Below, one piece after another: positions 49,750 through 58,654 of a DNA stretch of 64,000 bases. Source of the DNA: Fodinibius roseus (GTDB lineage: Bacteria > Bacteroidota > Rhodothermia > Balneolales > Balneolaceae); NCBI RefSeq assembly GCF_900129315.1, contig NZ_FQUS01000004.1, forward strand, positions 124,001-188,000, in the 5' to 3' direction. Each line of letters starts with the position of its first letter. Position 1 is the first letter of the stretch. The notes below the pieces were generated by a model. That model had not been told where the DNA came from and ran no database searches. It saw only the letters and a program-made list of their open reading frames with translations. The translations under genes were made by a program, and so were the position numbers.

Positions 49750-50721
49750 ATGAATATTGCAGTTGCCCAGTTTGAACCCAGAGACGGAGATAAATCGTAT
49801 AACCTCTCCGTGATCGAAGCACTGACCCAAAAAGCCAAAGAGCAGGAAGCCGATTTGATTAGCTTTCACGAGATGTCCGTTACCGCCTATACCTTTACCA
49901 AGGATCTCAACCTGGATGAACTTACCGAACTGGCTGAAGTTGTTCCCGGGGGACGCAGCACGCAGGAATTAATGCGGATTTCGTCCCGCCATGACATCCC
50001 TGTTCTTGCCGGACTGGTGGAAAAGGAAGGCGACAAACTGTATAACACCTATGTTGCGGTATCGGGGGACCAGCTGCTTGCAAAATTCAGAAAGCTGCAT
50101 CCCTTTATTAACGGACATCTTTCCCCCGGGAATGAATACGTGGTATTTGACCTGCTGGGATGGAAGTGCGGGATCCTGATTTGCTACGACAATAATATTA
50201 TTGAAAATGTAAGAGCCACTGCGCTGTCAGGTGCGGAGCTGATTTTCGCTCCCCACGTGACGGGCTGCACGCCCTCCAGCATGCCGGGCAGAGATTATGT
50301 CGACGATGAACTTTGGGAGAACAGGAAGGATGACCCGGTGTCACTGCGGCTGGAGTTTGACGGTCCCAAGGGCCGGCGGTGGCTGATGCGATGGCTGCCG
50401 GCCAGAGCGTATGACAACGGCGTTTATTATGCATTCACGAATCCCATAGGATATGATGGGGATCAGCTTAAAAACGGCAATTCCATGATCCTGGACCCCT
50501 ATGGGGAACTGCTCTCCGAGGTAAAGTCTTTTGACGATGAGATTACGGTTGCAAGAATCACAAAGGAAAAGCTAAAGCATGCGGGCGGACGGAGATACCG
50601 AAACGCACGAAGGCCTGAATTGTACCGGGAGATCATCGGCCGGGATCATAATCCCGAGACGAATCCTGCCTGGATGAAGGAACAGGGGGAAGGTAAAGAA
50701 GAGAGTGGAAACACAGCATAG
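49750..50721 (+). CDS. Carbon-nitrogen hydrolase (nitrilase superfamily)
   Basis: The ATG at 49750 is used (323 residues) because the family N-terminus NIAVAQFEPRDGD starts there; an upstream in-frame GTG/ATG would add 33 unlike residues. The Glu-Lys-Cys triad is visible in SFHEMSV, KFRKLHPF and ILICYDNN. The family hydrolyses or transfers amides, N-carbamoyl compounds or nitriles. Insertions around GRDYVDDELW and the ARAYDNGVYYAFTNPIGY block are typical. Position near the methyltransferase and ATP-grasp genes suggests a shared amide pathway, though the gap is wide. Confidence 0.85.
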   Translation: MNIAVAQFEPRDGDKSYNLSVIEALTQKAKEQEADLISFHEMSVTAYTFTKDLNLDELTELAEVVPGGRSTQELMRISSRHDIPVLAGLVEKEGDKLYNTYVAVSGDQLLAKFRKLHPFINGHLSPGNEYVVFDLLGWKCGILICYDNNIIENVRATALSGAELIFAPHVTGCTPSSMPGRDYVDDELWENRKDDPVSLRLEFDGPKGRRWLMRWLPARAYDNGVYYAFTNPIGYDGDQLKNGNSMILDPYGELLSEVKSFDDEITVARITKEKLKHAGGRRYRNARRPELYREIIGRDHNPETNPAWMKEQGEGKEESGNTA

Positions 50722-50862
50722 AGCTTTTTTTATAAACAATATAGGAGCCAGTCTCCGGTACCTGGACCCATGGGATCAAATGTAACATATGTTCATACAA
50801 TAAATAAACGGGTAGACCTGTCGGTAACCGGGCTCTCTTTGCAGGAAAATTTCACCGGAAAG

Positions 50863-51828
50863 CTATCCGGTATCGGGCTGTTCTCCGGCACGGTTCACCA
50901 CCAGTACCAGTATAAATTCAAGCGCGATGAGAATGGCAACGCCCACCAGGTGTATCACTTGATAAACGGGAGGAATCCCCAGGTAATAAAGTCCCGCCCC
51001 CGTTGCTATCTGCAGCAGTATCAGCCCGAAAATCCAGCTGCCGAGCTTGTTCAACAGTGGCTTGCCGGTACGCCGGCGCGCAACGTAAAAAAGGAGTGTC
51101 CCGGACAAAAGAACGGCCCATGAAAAGGATCGGTGCAGTTCGTCGACAGGCCCCACTTTTGATATCCACAGATTCCGGGCGGGGGGACGGTCCATGTTTT
51201 TCAGAAGATCGATCGCCTCGCGCACTTGCGTACCTATGCTCAGCTGCACAAAGGTAATGACTAACAGTAACAAGCCGCTTCCCAGAAGCCAGCGCCGGGT
51301 TTTGGGCGGGATCCGTAGCTCAAGTTGTTGTTCCGAAGCTTTAAACACCGCATAAATAAGGGTCATCATAATAATCATGGCCAGCAGCATATGCAGGGTA
51401 ATCAGCCACTCACTGAGCCCCGTAATAACCACCTGTCCCCCGAGCCATCCCTGAATCAGAACCAGAACCAAAGCAGCGCCGGAACTATAAACCACGGACG
51501 GCTCTTTTTTGCGATAAGGAATAGAAAGTACAAAAGTAGCGACAATCAGCAACCCGATAATCACCCCGATCAGCCGGTTGATATACTCAGTCCAGGTTTT
51601 CAATACATTAAACTGGGTGGCATCAAACCCGGCGGGCAGGTCGGAAACAGCTGTAGGCGGGATCCACATGCCGAAACACCTGGGCCAGTCGGGACAACCA
51701 AGTCCCGCCCCCGAGGCCCGAACAAGTCCCCCGATAAATATCAGAAATATCGTGGCCCCGACGGTAGTCAGCGCAACCTTTTGATACCTATTGAGCTTCA
51801 TATAATTTTGCACAACGACCAACGCCAT
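50863..51828 (-). CDS. ctaA: Haem A synthase (COX15/CtaA)
   Basis: The 321-residue protein has eight membrane helices and converts haem O to haem A for the oxidase. It carries the loop cysteines in GLGCPDWPRCFG, the early GGLVRASGAG, and the haem-ligand His residues in TWTEYINRLIG, HMLLAM, DELHRSFSW and QVIHLVGV. It is divergent from ctaB across a 69-bp gap, so the two are likely controlled together. Both serve the caa3 oxidase upstream. Confidence 0.95.
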   Translation of the reverse strand: MALVVVQNYMKLNRYQKVALTTVGATIFLIFIGGLVRASGAGLGCPDWPRCFGMWIPPTAVSDLPAGFDATQFNVLKTWTEYINRLIGVIIGLLIVATFVLSIPYRKKEPSVVYSSGAALVLVLIQGWLGGQVVITGLSEWLITLHMLLAMIIMMTLIYAVFKASEQQLELRIPPKTRRWLLGSGLLLLVITFVQLSIGTQVREAIDLLKNMDRPPARNLWISKVGPVDELHRSFSWAVLLSGTLLFYVARRRTGKPLLNKLGSWIFGLILLQIATGAGLYYLGIPPVYQVIHLVGVAILIALEFILVLVVNRAGEQPDTG

Positions 51829-51897
51829 TTTTTTCCCGGGGTACCACTTTTGAATAAAAATTGGTACCTTATGACCTATTAAAATTACAGACGAGGC

Positions 51898-52803
51898 ATG
51901 AATTTAAGCACAGATTTTACGCTTTCAAAGTTTATTAATACAAAGAAGATTGCAGCCTATTATGAGCTGACCAAGCCCGGGATTACGCTGACGGTCCTCG
52001 CCAGCATGCTCATCGGATTTATCCTGGGCTCCGGAAGTGAGGTCGACTACCTGCTTCTGCTTCATGCCGCCCTCGGTACCTGGCTCATCGCCTCGGGCAC
52101 GGCCGCACACAACCAGTTTTTGGAGTGGCGGCTCGACGGAAAAATGAAACGCACCCAAAAACGTCCCGTTCCCTCCAGCAAGATTACCCCACAACAAAGT
52201 GTGTTATTTTCTATGGGTTTGATGGTAGCGGGACTCATTTACCTTATTGCGGTTGTGAATTATGTGGCGGGACTTGTTTCCCTGCTGACCACCCTTATCT
52301 ATCTTGGCATTTATACGCCCATGAAGCGTGTGTCCGTAATCAACGTATTCATCGGTGCCATTCCCGGGGCCCTCCCTCCCGTTGGCGGCTGGGCCGCCGC
52401 GACGGGACATCTCGGCAGTACGGCCATGTGGATTTTATTCGGCATTGTCTTTTTATGGCAAGTGCCGCATGTTATGGCTATTGCCTGGGTCTGCAAGGAT
52501 GATTATACCAACGCCGGCTTTCAGATGCTCCCCAGAAATGACCCCGGGGGATATAAAGCTCTTGCGCTGATCCTTCCCTGCCTCATTGCGCTCATACCGG
52601 TGTCTTACGGGCTGTATTACGTGGATATGAACAGCTGGCTCTACCTGGGGGGAGCGCTCGCCAGCTCCGTCGTTTTTCTGTACTACGGACTACTCTTTGC
52701 CCGGGACCGTGATAAAGCATCGGCTAAAAAACTGATGTTTGCCTCTTTCGGCTATCTACCCGCCGTCTGGGCTTTCGTCATTCTGGACCTGCTGTTGCTA
52801 TAG
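51898..52803 (+). CDS. ctaB: Protohaem IX farnesyltransferase (haem O synthase)
   Basis: The 301-residue UbiA-type enzyme farnesylates protohaem IX. The first Asp-rich motif region reads HNQFLEWRLDGKMKRTQKRP, and the second motif lies in WVCKDDYTNAGFQML. Eight to nine helices follow. NVFIGAIPGALPPVGGWAA is diagnostic for CtaB/CyoE. It begins 69 bp from the divergent ctaA. Confidence 0.95.
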   Translation: MNLSTDFTLSKFINTKKIAAYYELTKPGITLTVLASMLIGFILGSGSEVDYLLLLHAALGTWLIASGTAAHNQFLEWRLDGKMKRTQKRPVPSSKITPQQSVLFSMGLMVAGLIYLIAVVNYVAGLVSLLTTLIYLGIYTPMKRVSVINVFIGAIPGALPPVGGWAAATGHLGSTAMWILFGIVFLWQVPHVMAIAWVCKDDYTNAGFQMLPRNDPGGYKALALILPCLIALIPVSYGLYYVDMNSWLYLGGALASSVVFLYYGLLFARDRDKASAKKLMFASFGYLPAVWAFVILDLLLL

Positions 52804-53057
52804 GTTAATCCTGTTTTCCCATCCTGATGGTTTATAAATATCAGTAATGCCGATGCCGGCACTCTCTGGCCGTAACTTTAAAACCACCGAAAGGAGAAGA
52901 AGACATAAAGTTATCTGAATCCGCTATCTATTATTACTCCCCGCGAAACAGGACCTGAGCTCCCGGATTCGCTTTACAGTTTTTGCCTTTCCGCACCATG
53001 AGGTTTTCTGAGCTTCAAATATTCCGTATACCATTTCAAAAGAGGACCATATTTATA

Positions 53058-55514
53058 TTACTCGTAGATCGGGGGATATTTTATCGGGTCAGCTTCACTC
53101 ATAACGGCGTATACGGCCTCAAAAATATCCTCTTTATTCGGCTTGGAGAAATAGTCTCCATCTGACCCATAGGCCCCGCGATGTTCCGCGGCGGTCAGGC
53201 ACTGCGGCTCGGAGTCAAGATAAAAATATCCATTCTGCTCTTGTAGTACCTTGTTCATCATAAAAGCGGAAGCCCCGCCCGGCACATCCTCATCCACAAA
53301 AAGGATACGATTTGTCTTCCGGAGCGACTCCGCAATCATATGCTCCAGGTCGAACGGCAGGAGAGTCCGAACATCAATCAGCTCAACAGAAATACCGACC
53401 TCTTCGAACTGCGGCAACACGGACTGGCAAATATTGAAGGTTGAACCATATGAGACGACGGTAATATCCGTCCCCTCAGAAACAACACTTGGCATACCCA
53501 GTGCTACGGTAAACTCCCCCAAATTATCCGGCAGCTTCTCCTTCAGGCGATAGGCATTGAGTGGTTCAACAACCAGTGCGGGGTCATCACCCTGCAGCAG
53601 AGTGTTATACATGCCCGCAGCCTCCGTCATATTCCGCGGCACACACAGGTGCAGACCCCGGATGCCATTGAGGATCATACCCATAGGCGAGCCCGTATGC
53701 CATATTCCTTCCAGCCGGTGTCCCCGCGTGCGCACAATAAGCGGGGCCTTTTGTCCCCCGGCACTCCGGTAGCGTATGGTTGCCAGATCATCACTTAACC
53801 CCTGAAAACAGTAAAGGATGTAGTCTAAATACTGGATCTCAGCAATGGGACGCAGCCCGCGCAGAGCCATGCCGATTCCCTGCCCCAAAATAGTAGCTTC
53901 CCGGATTCCGGTATCCTGCACCCGGAGTTCGCCAAACTTTTTCTGCATATTTTCCAGACCCTTGTTTACATCCCCGAGCTTGCCCGTATCCTCTCCGAAA
54001 ACCAGCGTTTCAGGATATTTTTCGAAGATCTTTTCAAAATTATCCCGCAGCACAATGCGCCCATCCACCCGTTTTGCATCAGCACTGTATGTTGGTCTTA
54101 CTTCTTCAACATGTAGCGGAGACTGGTTGTTTTCGCTGTACAAGTGAGAACCATAACGTTTTTCATTAATCTCAAAATGTTCGTCAAGCCATTCATACAG
54201 CTTCTCTTTTGCCGGGAGTTCTTCATCCCGGGTAATTCTGCATGCTCTGCGGACGGCAGAGAATCCATGCTTTCGAAGGGGGACCTTCGGTATTTCCAGC
54301 TGCCTTTTAAGATATTTTAGCTTTGACTTATGACTGCTTTCCTCAATAATATCATCCATCAGCCCTCTGACCGTATTGAGATCTTCCTTCAGCTCGGTGA
54401 TATAGGCTTCCCTGGCCGCATTCTTAGCTTCTTCGGCCTCCTCCCGGGCAGCCTCTTCAAGTTGGTTTATCTCTTCTTCGGAAGCAATCTCCTGGTCCAG
54501 CAGCCAGCTGCGCATCTTGCGGATACAACAGTGCTCTTCCTCCCACTGCAACCGTTCATCCGGCTTATAGCGCTCATGAGAGCCTGAGGTTGAGTGTCCC
54601 TGCGGCTGGGTAACCTCTTTCACGTGAACCAGGACCGGCACATGCTCGCTCCGCGCAAGATCGGCAGCCTTCCTGTAGGTATTCATCAAAGCCTGGTAGT
54701 TCCATGCTTTAACCGTAAGTATTTCTACTCCCTCTTCCTCTTCCGTTCGCTGAAAACCGGAAAGAACTTTAGATATGCTTTCCTTGGTCGTCTGGTATTC
54801 CCGCGGCACCGATATGCCGTAGCCGTCATCCCAGACCGAAAGAACCATCGGTACCTGCAACACACCGGCGGCATTTATGGTCTCCCAGAAGATTCCTTCC
54901 GACGTACTGGCATCGCCGATGGTTCCCCACCCGATCTCCTTTCCCCCGTCAGAAAACTTCCGGAATCGCTCCAGCTCAGGCAGAGTTTTGTGATTACGAT
55001 ATACTTTGGAGGCCTGTGCCAATCCCAACAAACGCGCCATCTGTCCCGCCGTGGGAGAAATATCAGGCGAGGAGTTTTTCATCCGGGTGAGGTCTTTCCA
55101 GCTTCCATCCTCATTAAGGCTTCTCGTACTGAAATGGGCATTCATCTGGCGTCCCCCGGTATGAGGATCAGCCTTGGTATTGGCATGCGCATAAAGCTGT
55201 GCAAAAAACTGCTGTACCGTAACCTGACCGATAGCCATCATAAACGTCTGATCGCGGTAGTAGCCAGACCGAAAATCTCCCTCTTCAAAATATTTTGCCA
55301 TCGCAATTTGAGGCAATTCTTTACCATCCCCGAAAATCCCGAACTTAGCCTTACCGGTCAGCGTTTCTCTACGTCCTATATACGAAGCTTCACGACTTAC
55401 TACGGCTAATTTGTAATCCGCCAGGATCTCCTGTTTTTCAGCATCAGTCAAATTAGCAGTAGTAAAACCGTTCGATTGCGTTCTGCTCTTCTTCCTCGTT
55501 CCCGTAGGTGCCAT
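53058..55514 (-). CDS. Fused alpha-beta 2-oxo acid dehydrogenase E1 (branched-chain type)
   Basis: The 818-residue protein carries E1-alpha (about 1-400) fused to E1-beta (about 485-818). In the alpha part, RDQTFMMAIG, the TPP segment GDASTSEGIFWETINAAG and DDGYGISVP are visible. In the beta part, VFGEDTGKLGDV, QYLDYILYCFQGLSD, and the LPFDLEHMIAESLRKTNRILFVDEDV end are visible. It uses thiamine diphosphate to decarboxylate branched-chain 2-oxo acids and starts branched fatty-acid and acyl-CoA supply. No E2/E3 gene is adjacent. A perfect 11-bp inverted repeat lies 127 bp upstream. Confidence 0.9.
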   Translation of the reverse strand: MAPTGTRKKSRTQSNGFTTANLTDAEKQEILADYKLAVVSREASYIGRRETLTGKAKFGIFGDGKELPQIAMAKYFEEGDFRSGYYRDQTFMMAIGQVTVQQFFAQLYAHANTKADPHTGGRQMNAHFSTRSLNEDGSWKDLTRMKNSSPDISPTAGQMARLLGLAQASKVYRNHKTLPELERFRKFSDGGKEIGWGTIGDASTSEGIFWETINAAGVLQVPMVLSVWDDGYGISVPREYQTTKESISKVLSGFQRTEEEEGVEILTVKAWNYQALMNTYRKAADLARSEHVPVLVHVKEVTQPQGHSTSGSHERYKPDERLQWEEEHCCIRKMRSWLLDQEIASEEEINQLEEAAREEAEEAKNAAREAYITELKEDLNTVRGLMDDIIEESSHKSKLKYLKRQLEIPKVPLRKHGFSAVRRACRITRDEELPAKEKLYEWLDEHFEINEKRYGSHLYSENNQSPLHVEEVRPTYSADAKRVDGRIVLRDNFEKIFEKYPETLVFGEDTGKLGDVNKGLENMQKKFGELRVQDTGIREATILGQGIGMALRGLRPIAEIQYLDYILYCFQGLSDDLATIRYRSAGGQKAPLIVRTRGHRLEGIWHTGSPMGMILNGIRGLHLCVPRNMTEAAGMYNTLLQGDDPALVVEPLNAYRLKEKLPDNLGEFTVALGMPSVVSEGTDITVVSYGSTFNICQSVLPQFEEVGISVELIDVRTLLPFDLEHMIAESLRKTNRILFVDEDVPGGASAFMMNKVLQEQNGYFYLDSEPQCLTAAEHRGAYGSDGDYFSKPNKEDIFEAVYAVMSEADPIKYPPIYE

Positions 55515-55640
55515 AATTTCTGTTTTTCAGTTCGTTCACGACTGTGGCATTATTTAGTAAATCACAAAGCTCTGAAAGTAATTTTCAAGTCATCTTCCGG
55601 ATATAAACCTTAATAATATTGCTAAATTATGTATGATCAC

Positions 55641-55674
55641 CATACGTTCAATTACATCAATACTTGAACGTATG
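55641..55674. promoter_or_regulatory. Perfect 11-bp inverted repeat, candidate operator
   Basis: CATACGTTCAA (55641-55651) and TTGAACGTATG (55664-55674) are perfect inverted repeats separated by 12 bp, so half-site centres are 23 bp apart, about two helical turns. No T-tract follows in either direction, which argues against a terminator. It lies between the fumC stop and the E1-fusion start, 127 bp ahead of the latter. Confidence 0.5.
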
Positions 55675-55790
55675 TTTCCATCTCTACTCCTGCATCACTA
55701 CCTCTCAATCCTATAAAAAGGAGCAGGAGAAGATATCTTCCGGCCCGGTGAATGTAGGACAATGCTTTAGCCGCACAAAATCCTGCACAG

Positions 55791-57185
55791 CTATTCCATA
55801 AATCCGCCACGTGTCATTTTTATCGGATCCAGAGCTTCACTAAGCTCTTCGTCGGAAAGATCCGTCATTTCCCGGGCTACTTCCTTCACCGGGCGTCCCT
55901 CTTTATAGGCTTTTTTAGCAATTTTTGATCCCTTGTCATATCCTATTATAGGATTCAACGCTGTAACCAATACCGGATTCCGTCCCACCGTATCAGCAAC
56001 CTTCTCTCTGTTTACGGTAAGGCGCGTAACAGAACGGTCTGCCAGGTTACGGGCGGCATTGCCTAAAATCATGATTGACTCCAGTAAATTGTGGGCAACC
56101 ACCGGCAGCATGACATTCAGCTCAAAGTTGCCGGATTGGGCCGCTATCGTAATCGCCGAATCGTTGCCGATAACCTGTGCACAAACCATCGTGACAGACT
56201 CTTCGATGACCGGGTTGATCTTGCCCGGCATAATAGAAGAACCAGGCTGCAGCGCCTCCAGCTTAATCTCACCAATACTGCTGTTGGGACCTGAATTCAT
56301 CCATCGCAGATCATTACCGATCTTCATCAGCCCCGTGGCAATGGTCTTGAGCTGTCCGCTTAGTTCTGCCGGGGCATCGACCGTCGCCTGTGCCTCAAAA
56401 TGATTGGCCGCCTCTGAAAAAGATAAGCCGGTGGCATCAGAAAGCGCTTCAGCCATCCGGGCTCCAAACTCCGGGTGGGTGTTGAGTCCCGTTCCCACCG
56501 CCGTACCGCCCTGGGGCAGCTCCGAAACCCGTTGCAACGCTGATTCCAATCGCTCAACACCCAGCTCGAGTTGGCGGGCGTATCCTTCAAACTCCTGTTT
56601 AAGGGTGACCGGCATTGCATCCATCAGGTGCGTCCGGCCTGTTTTGACCACATCCGGAAACTCTGCTCCCTTTTTCTCAAAAGCAGATTTTAGGTGCCTC
56701 AGGGCGGGGATCAATTTCTCTTTGACCGTTACTAAGGCTGCCACCCTGATAGAAGTGGGAATCACATCGTTCGAACTCTGTCCGTAGTTTACATGGTCGT
56801 TGGGATGAATTTCCGGCTTCACTTCCTCTCCCTTGAGCTCATTGGCTCTCTTAGCTATAATTTCATTGGCATTCATATTGGTTGAGGTCCCCGAACCGGT
56901 CTGGAAGATATCCACAACGAAATCGTCGTCAAACATTCCTTCACTGACTTCAGCCGCCGCTTTTTGGATCGCTTCTGCGATATCTTTATCAAGCTCACCG
57001 AGCGCGGCATTTACCGATGCGGCGTGTTTTTTCACCAATCCCAGCGCCATAATAAACGCCCTGCTGAACCGCAGATCACTGACCGGAAAGTTATTCACCG
57101 CCCGCTGGGTTTGTGCGCCGTAATAAGCATCTTTCGGTACTTTTACCTCTCCCATTGAATCCTTTTCAACTCGGTATTCACTCAT
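55791..57185 (-). CDS. fumC: Class II fumarate hydratase
   Basis: The 464-residue enzyme hydrates fumarate to malate in the TCA cycle. It shows TGSGTSTNMN, the active-site segment THLMDAMPVTLKQE and the signature GSSIMPGKINPV. Lengths and blocks are those of FumC, not aspartase or argininosuccinate lyase. It is alone, with 332 bp to the acyltransferase gene upstream of it. Confidence 0.96.
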   Translation of the reverse strand: MSEYRVEKDSMGEVKVPKDAYYGAQTQRAVNNFPVSDLRFSRAFIMALGLVKKHAASVNAALGELDKDIAEAIQKAAAEVSEGMFDDDFVVDIFQTGSGTSTNMNANEIIAKRANELKGEEVKPEIHPNDHVNYGQSSNDVIPTSIRVAALVTVKEKLIPALRHLKSAFEKKGAEFPDVVKTGRTHLMDAMPVTLKQEFEGYARQLELGVERLESALQRVSELPQGGTAVGTGLNTHPEFGARMAEALSDATGLSFSEAANHFEAQATVDAPAELSGQLKTIATGLMKIGNDLRWMNSGPNSSIGEIKLEALQPGSSIMPGKINPVIEESVTMVCAQVIGNDSAITIAAQSGNFELNVMLPVVAHNLLESIMILGNAARNLADRSVTRLTVNREKVADTVGRNPVLVTALNPIIGYDKGSKIAKKAYKEGRPVKEVAREMTDLSDEELSEALDPIKMTRGGFME

Positions 57186-57517
57186 AAATATCGCCTTGTT
57201 AAGTTCAAATTAGTTGCCAAAACTGTTACAAACGAACTCACCATTAATAAAGACTTAAAGGTAGTGATTTTTTAGGAAAGTTTGGAGATTAATAGGACTG
57301 GGACTTTGCTCGGCAACGGGATCCGGGTAACAACAGTTTCGATCATTCGACCGGCAAAAGCGGGCTCATCCCGCCCCGCTCCTCACGCCAGGTAGTGCGA
57401 ATAAGAGACGACTCTGGTCTTCCTCTCTTTCGGGGGAACGGATCGGGAAGCTTCAAACGGTGGGACTATGACAGGCGGAATACAGCGTTGACTTTTCACG
57501 TTCACATCCTGCAGTTA
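57186..57517. other. 332-bp gap between fumC and the sphingolipid-type operon
   Basis: No gene or repeat copy is visible. On the minus strand a short hairpin followed by TTTT lies near 57356-57374 and is listed separately. The AT-rich stretch adjoining fumC is the likely fumC promoter. Confidence 0.4.
57356..57374 (-). terminator. Possible terminator of the SPT/acyltransferase operon
   Basis: On the minus strand GCGGG and CCCGC form a five-pair stem around a five-base loop and are followed by TTTT. It is about 145 bp past the acyltransferase stop. The stem and T-run are short, so this is tentative. Confidence 0.35.
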
Positions 57518-58651
57518 CTATAGCTCTTTGCTGTACATCCGGTAGGTTTTTTCGATTTTAGCACCGATTTTTTCCGCAACACGGATCATCCCGGTATTTG
57601 ACTCTAAAACCCAGCTCAACTCTGATGATTTATATCCTTCCTGCTTGCCGTTGATAATCGTCTCTTTATGGAGTAGAGCATCTATCCCCCTGCCCTGGTA
57701 TTCCGGAATCACCCCCATCAGGGCCGTACGAATCTGGTTAATATTGCGGCGATGCCACAGCAACTTGAAAATACCCGTCGGAAAAAGCGTACCATCCATA
57801 TGCCTGAGTGCCTGGTTCAGATCCGGCAGAGCAATAGAAAAAGCGACCGGCTCTCCCTTTATTTCCGCAATGTGTGCAACTTTCGGATCCAGAATAAGCT
57901 TTAAATCCTTGGCCAGATCTTCAAGCTCACTTTTCGTTATTGGAATAAAGCCCCAGTTACCCGCCCAGGCCTTATTAAAAATACGGCGGACAATCTTAAC
58001 CTCTTCGTCGAGGTTTTTAAGATCCACTTCCCTGATCTGCAGCATCGGCAGGCGCCGGCGGACAACCTCCTCAGCCCGGTACATGCGGTCCAGGGAGACC
58101 GTTGCCTGGGTCACTCGAAACGCATACATATCCATAGCTTTTTCATATCCGGCGTTTCTGATGAGTTCATCGTAGTAAGGCTTGTGATACGGCATCATAA
58201 TGCTGGGATAGTACTCAAAGCCATCAACCAAAATGCCGATCTCGTCCATCATACTGGGATTTGACGGGCCCAGCACATCGCTGTGCCCGCGCTCTCGCAG
58301 CCAGTCGGAAGCTACCTTCAGCAGTAGATTGGCGACCGACTGGTCGTTTATACATTCAAAAAAACCGAAAAAGCCGGTATTATTATTGTGATGTTCGTTG
58401 TAACGATGGTCCCTGATAGCAGCTATGCGACCACATATGTTGTCATCCCGTTCGACCAGAAACATGGCGATTTCACCATTTTCATAGAAAGGATTTTTTT
58501 CCTCATCAATCAGCTTTTTTTGCTCCATCTTAAGCGGAGCAACCCAGTGCTCATCGCCGGCGTAGTGCCGGTAGGGAAACTCGAGAAACTGCTTACGCTG
58601 TTCGTCCGTCGAAACAAGCGTAATTTTGTGTGTGCGCTGAGAAACTTTCAC
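57518..58651 (-). CDS. GNAT-superfamily acyltransferase-like protein, candidate bacterial ceramide synthase
   Basis: The 377-residue protein is a paralogue of the gene at 3461. Shared blocks are FPYRHYAGDEHWVAPLK, NPFYENGEIAMFLV, DVLGPSNPSMMDEIGILVDGF and PYHKPYYDELIRNAGY. The C-terminal half has GNAT-like RTALMGVIPEYQGRGIDALLH, whose GRG fits an acyl-CoA pyrophosphate loop. It starts 3 bp after the serine palmitoyltransferase stop. In Caulobacter, ceramide is made by SPT, a GNAT-like N-acyltransferase (bCerS) and an SDR reductase, and all three types occur here. Acylation of the sphingoid amine is therefore a reasonable but unproven role. Confidence 0.65.
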   Translation of the reverse strand: MKVSQRTHKITLVSTDEQRKQFLEFPYRHYAGDEHWVAPLKMEQKKLIDEEKNPFYENGEIAMFLVERDDNICGRIAAIRDHRYNEHHNNNTGFFGFFECINDQSVANLLLKVASDWLRERGHSDVLGPSNPSMMDEIGILVDGFEYYPSIMMPYHKPYYDELIRNAGYEKAMDMYAFRVTQATVSLDRMYRAEEVVRRRLPMLQIREVDLKNLDEEVKIVRRIFNKAWAGNWGFIPITKSELEDLAKDLKLILDPKVAHIAEIKGEPVAFSIALPDLNQALRHMDGTLFPTGIFKLLWHRRNINQIRTALMGVIPEYQGRGIDALLHKETIINGKQEGYKSSELSWVLESNTGMIRVAEKIGAKIEKTYRMYSKEL

Positions 58652-58654
58652 GAT

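Noticed and set aside
50770-51123. Plus-strand frame of 117 codons opposite ctaA
   Set aside because: It overlaps the conserved end of ctaA antisense and has no motif.
54594-55409. Plus-strand frame of 271 codons across the E1 fusion
   Set aside because: The opposite strand carries thiamine-enzyme motifs; this frame shows none.
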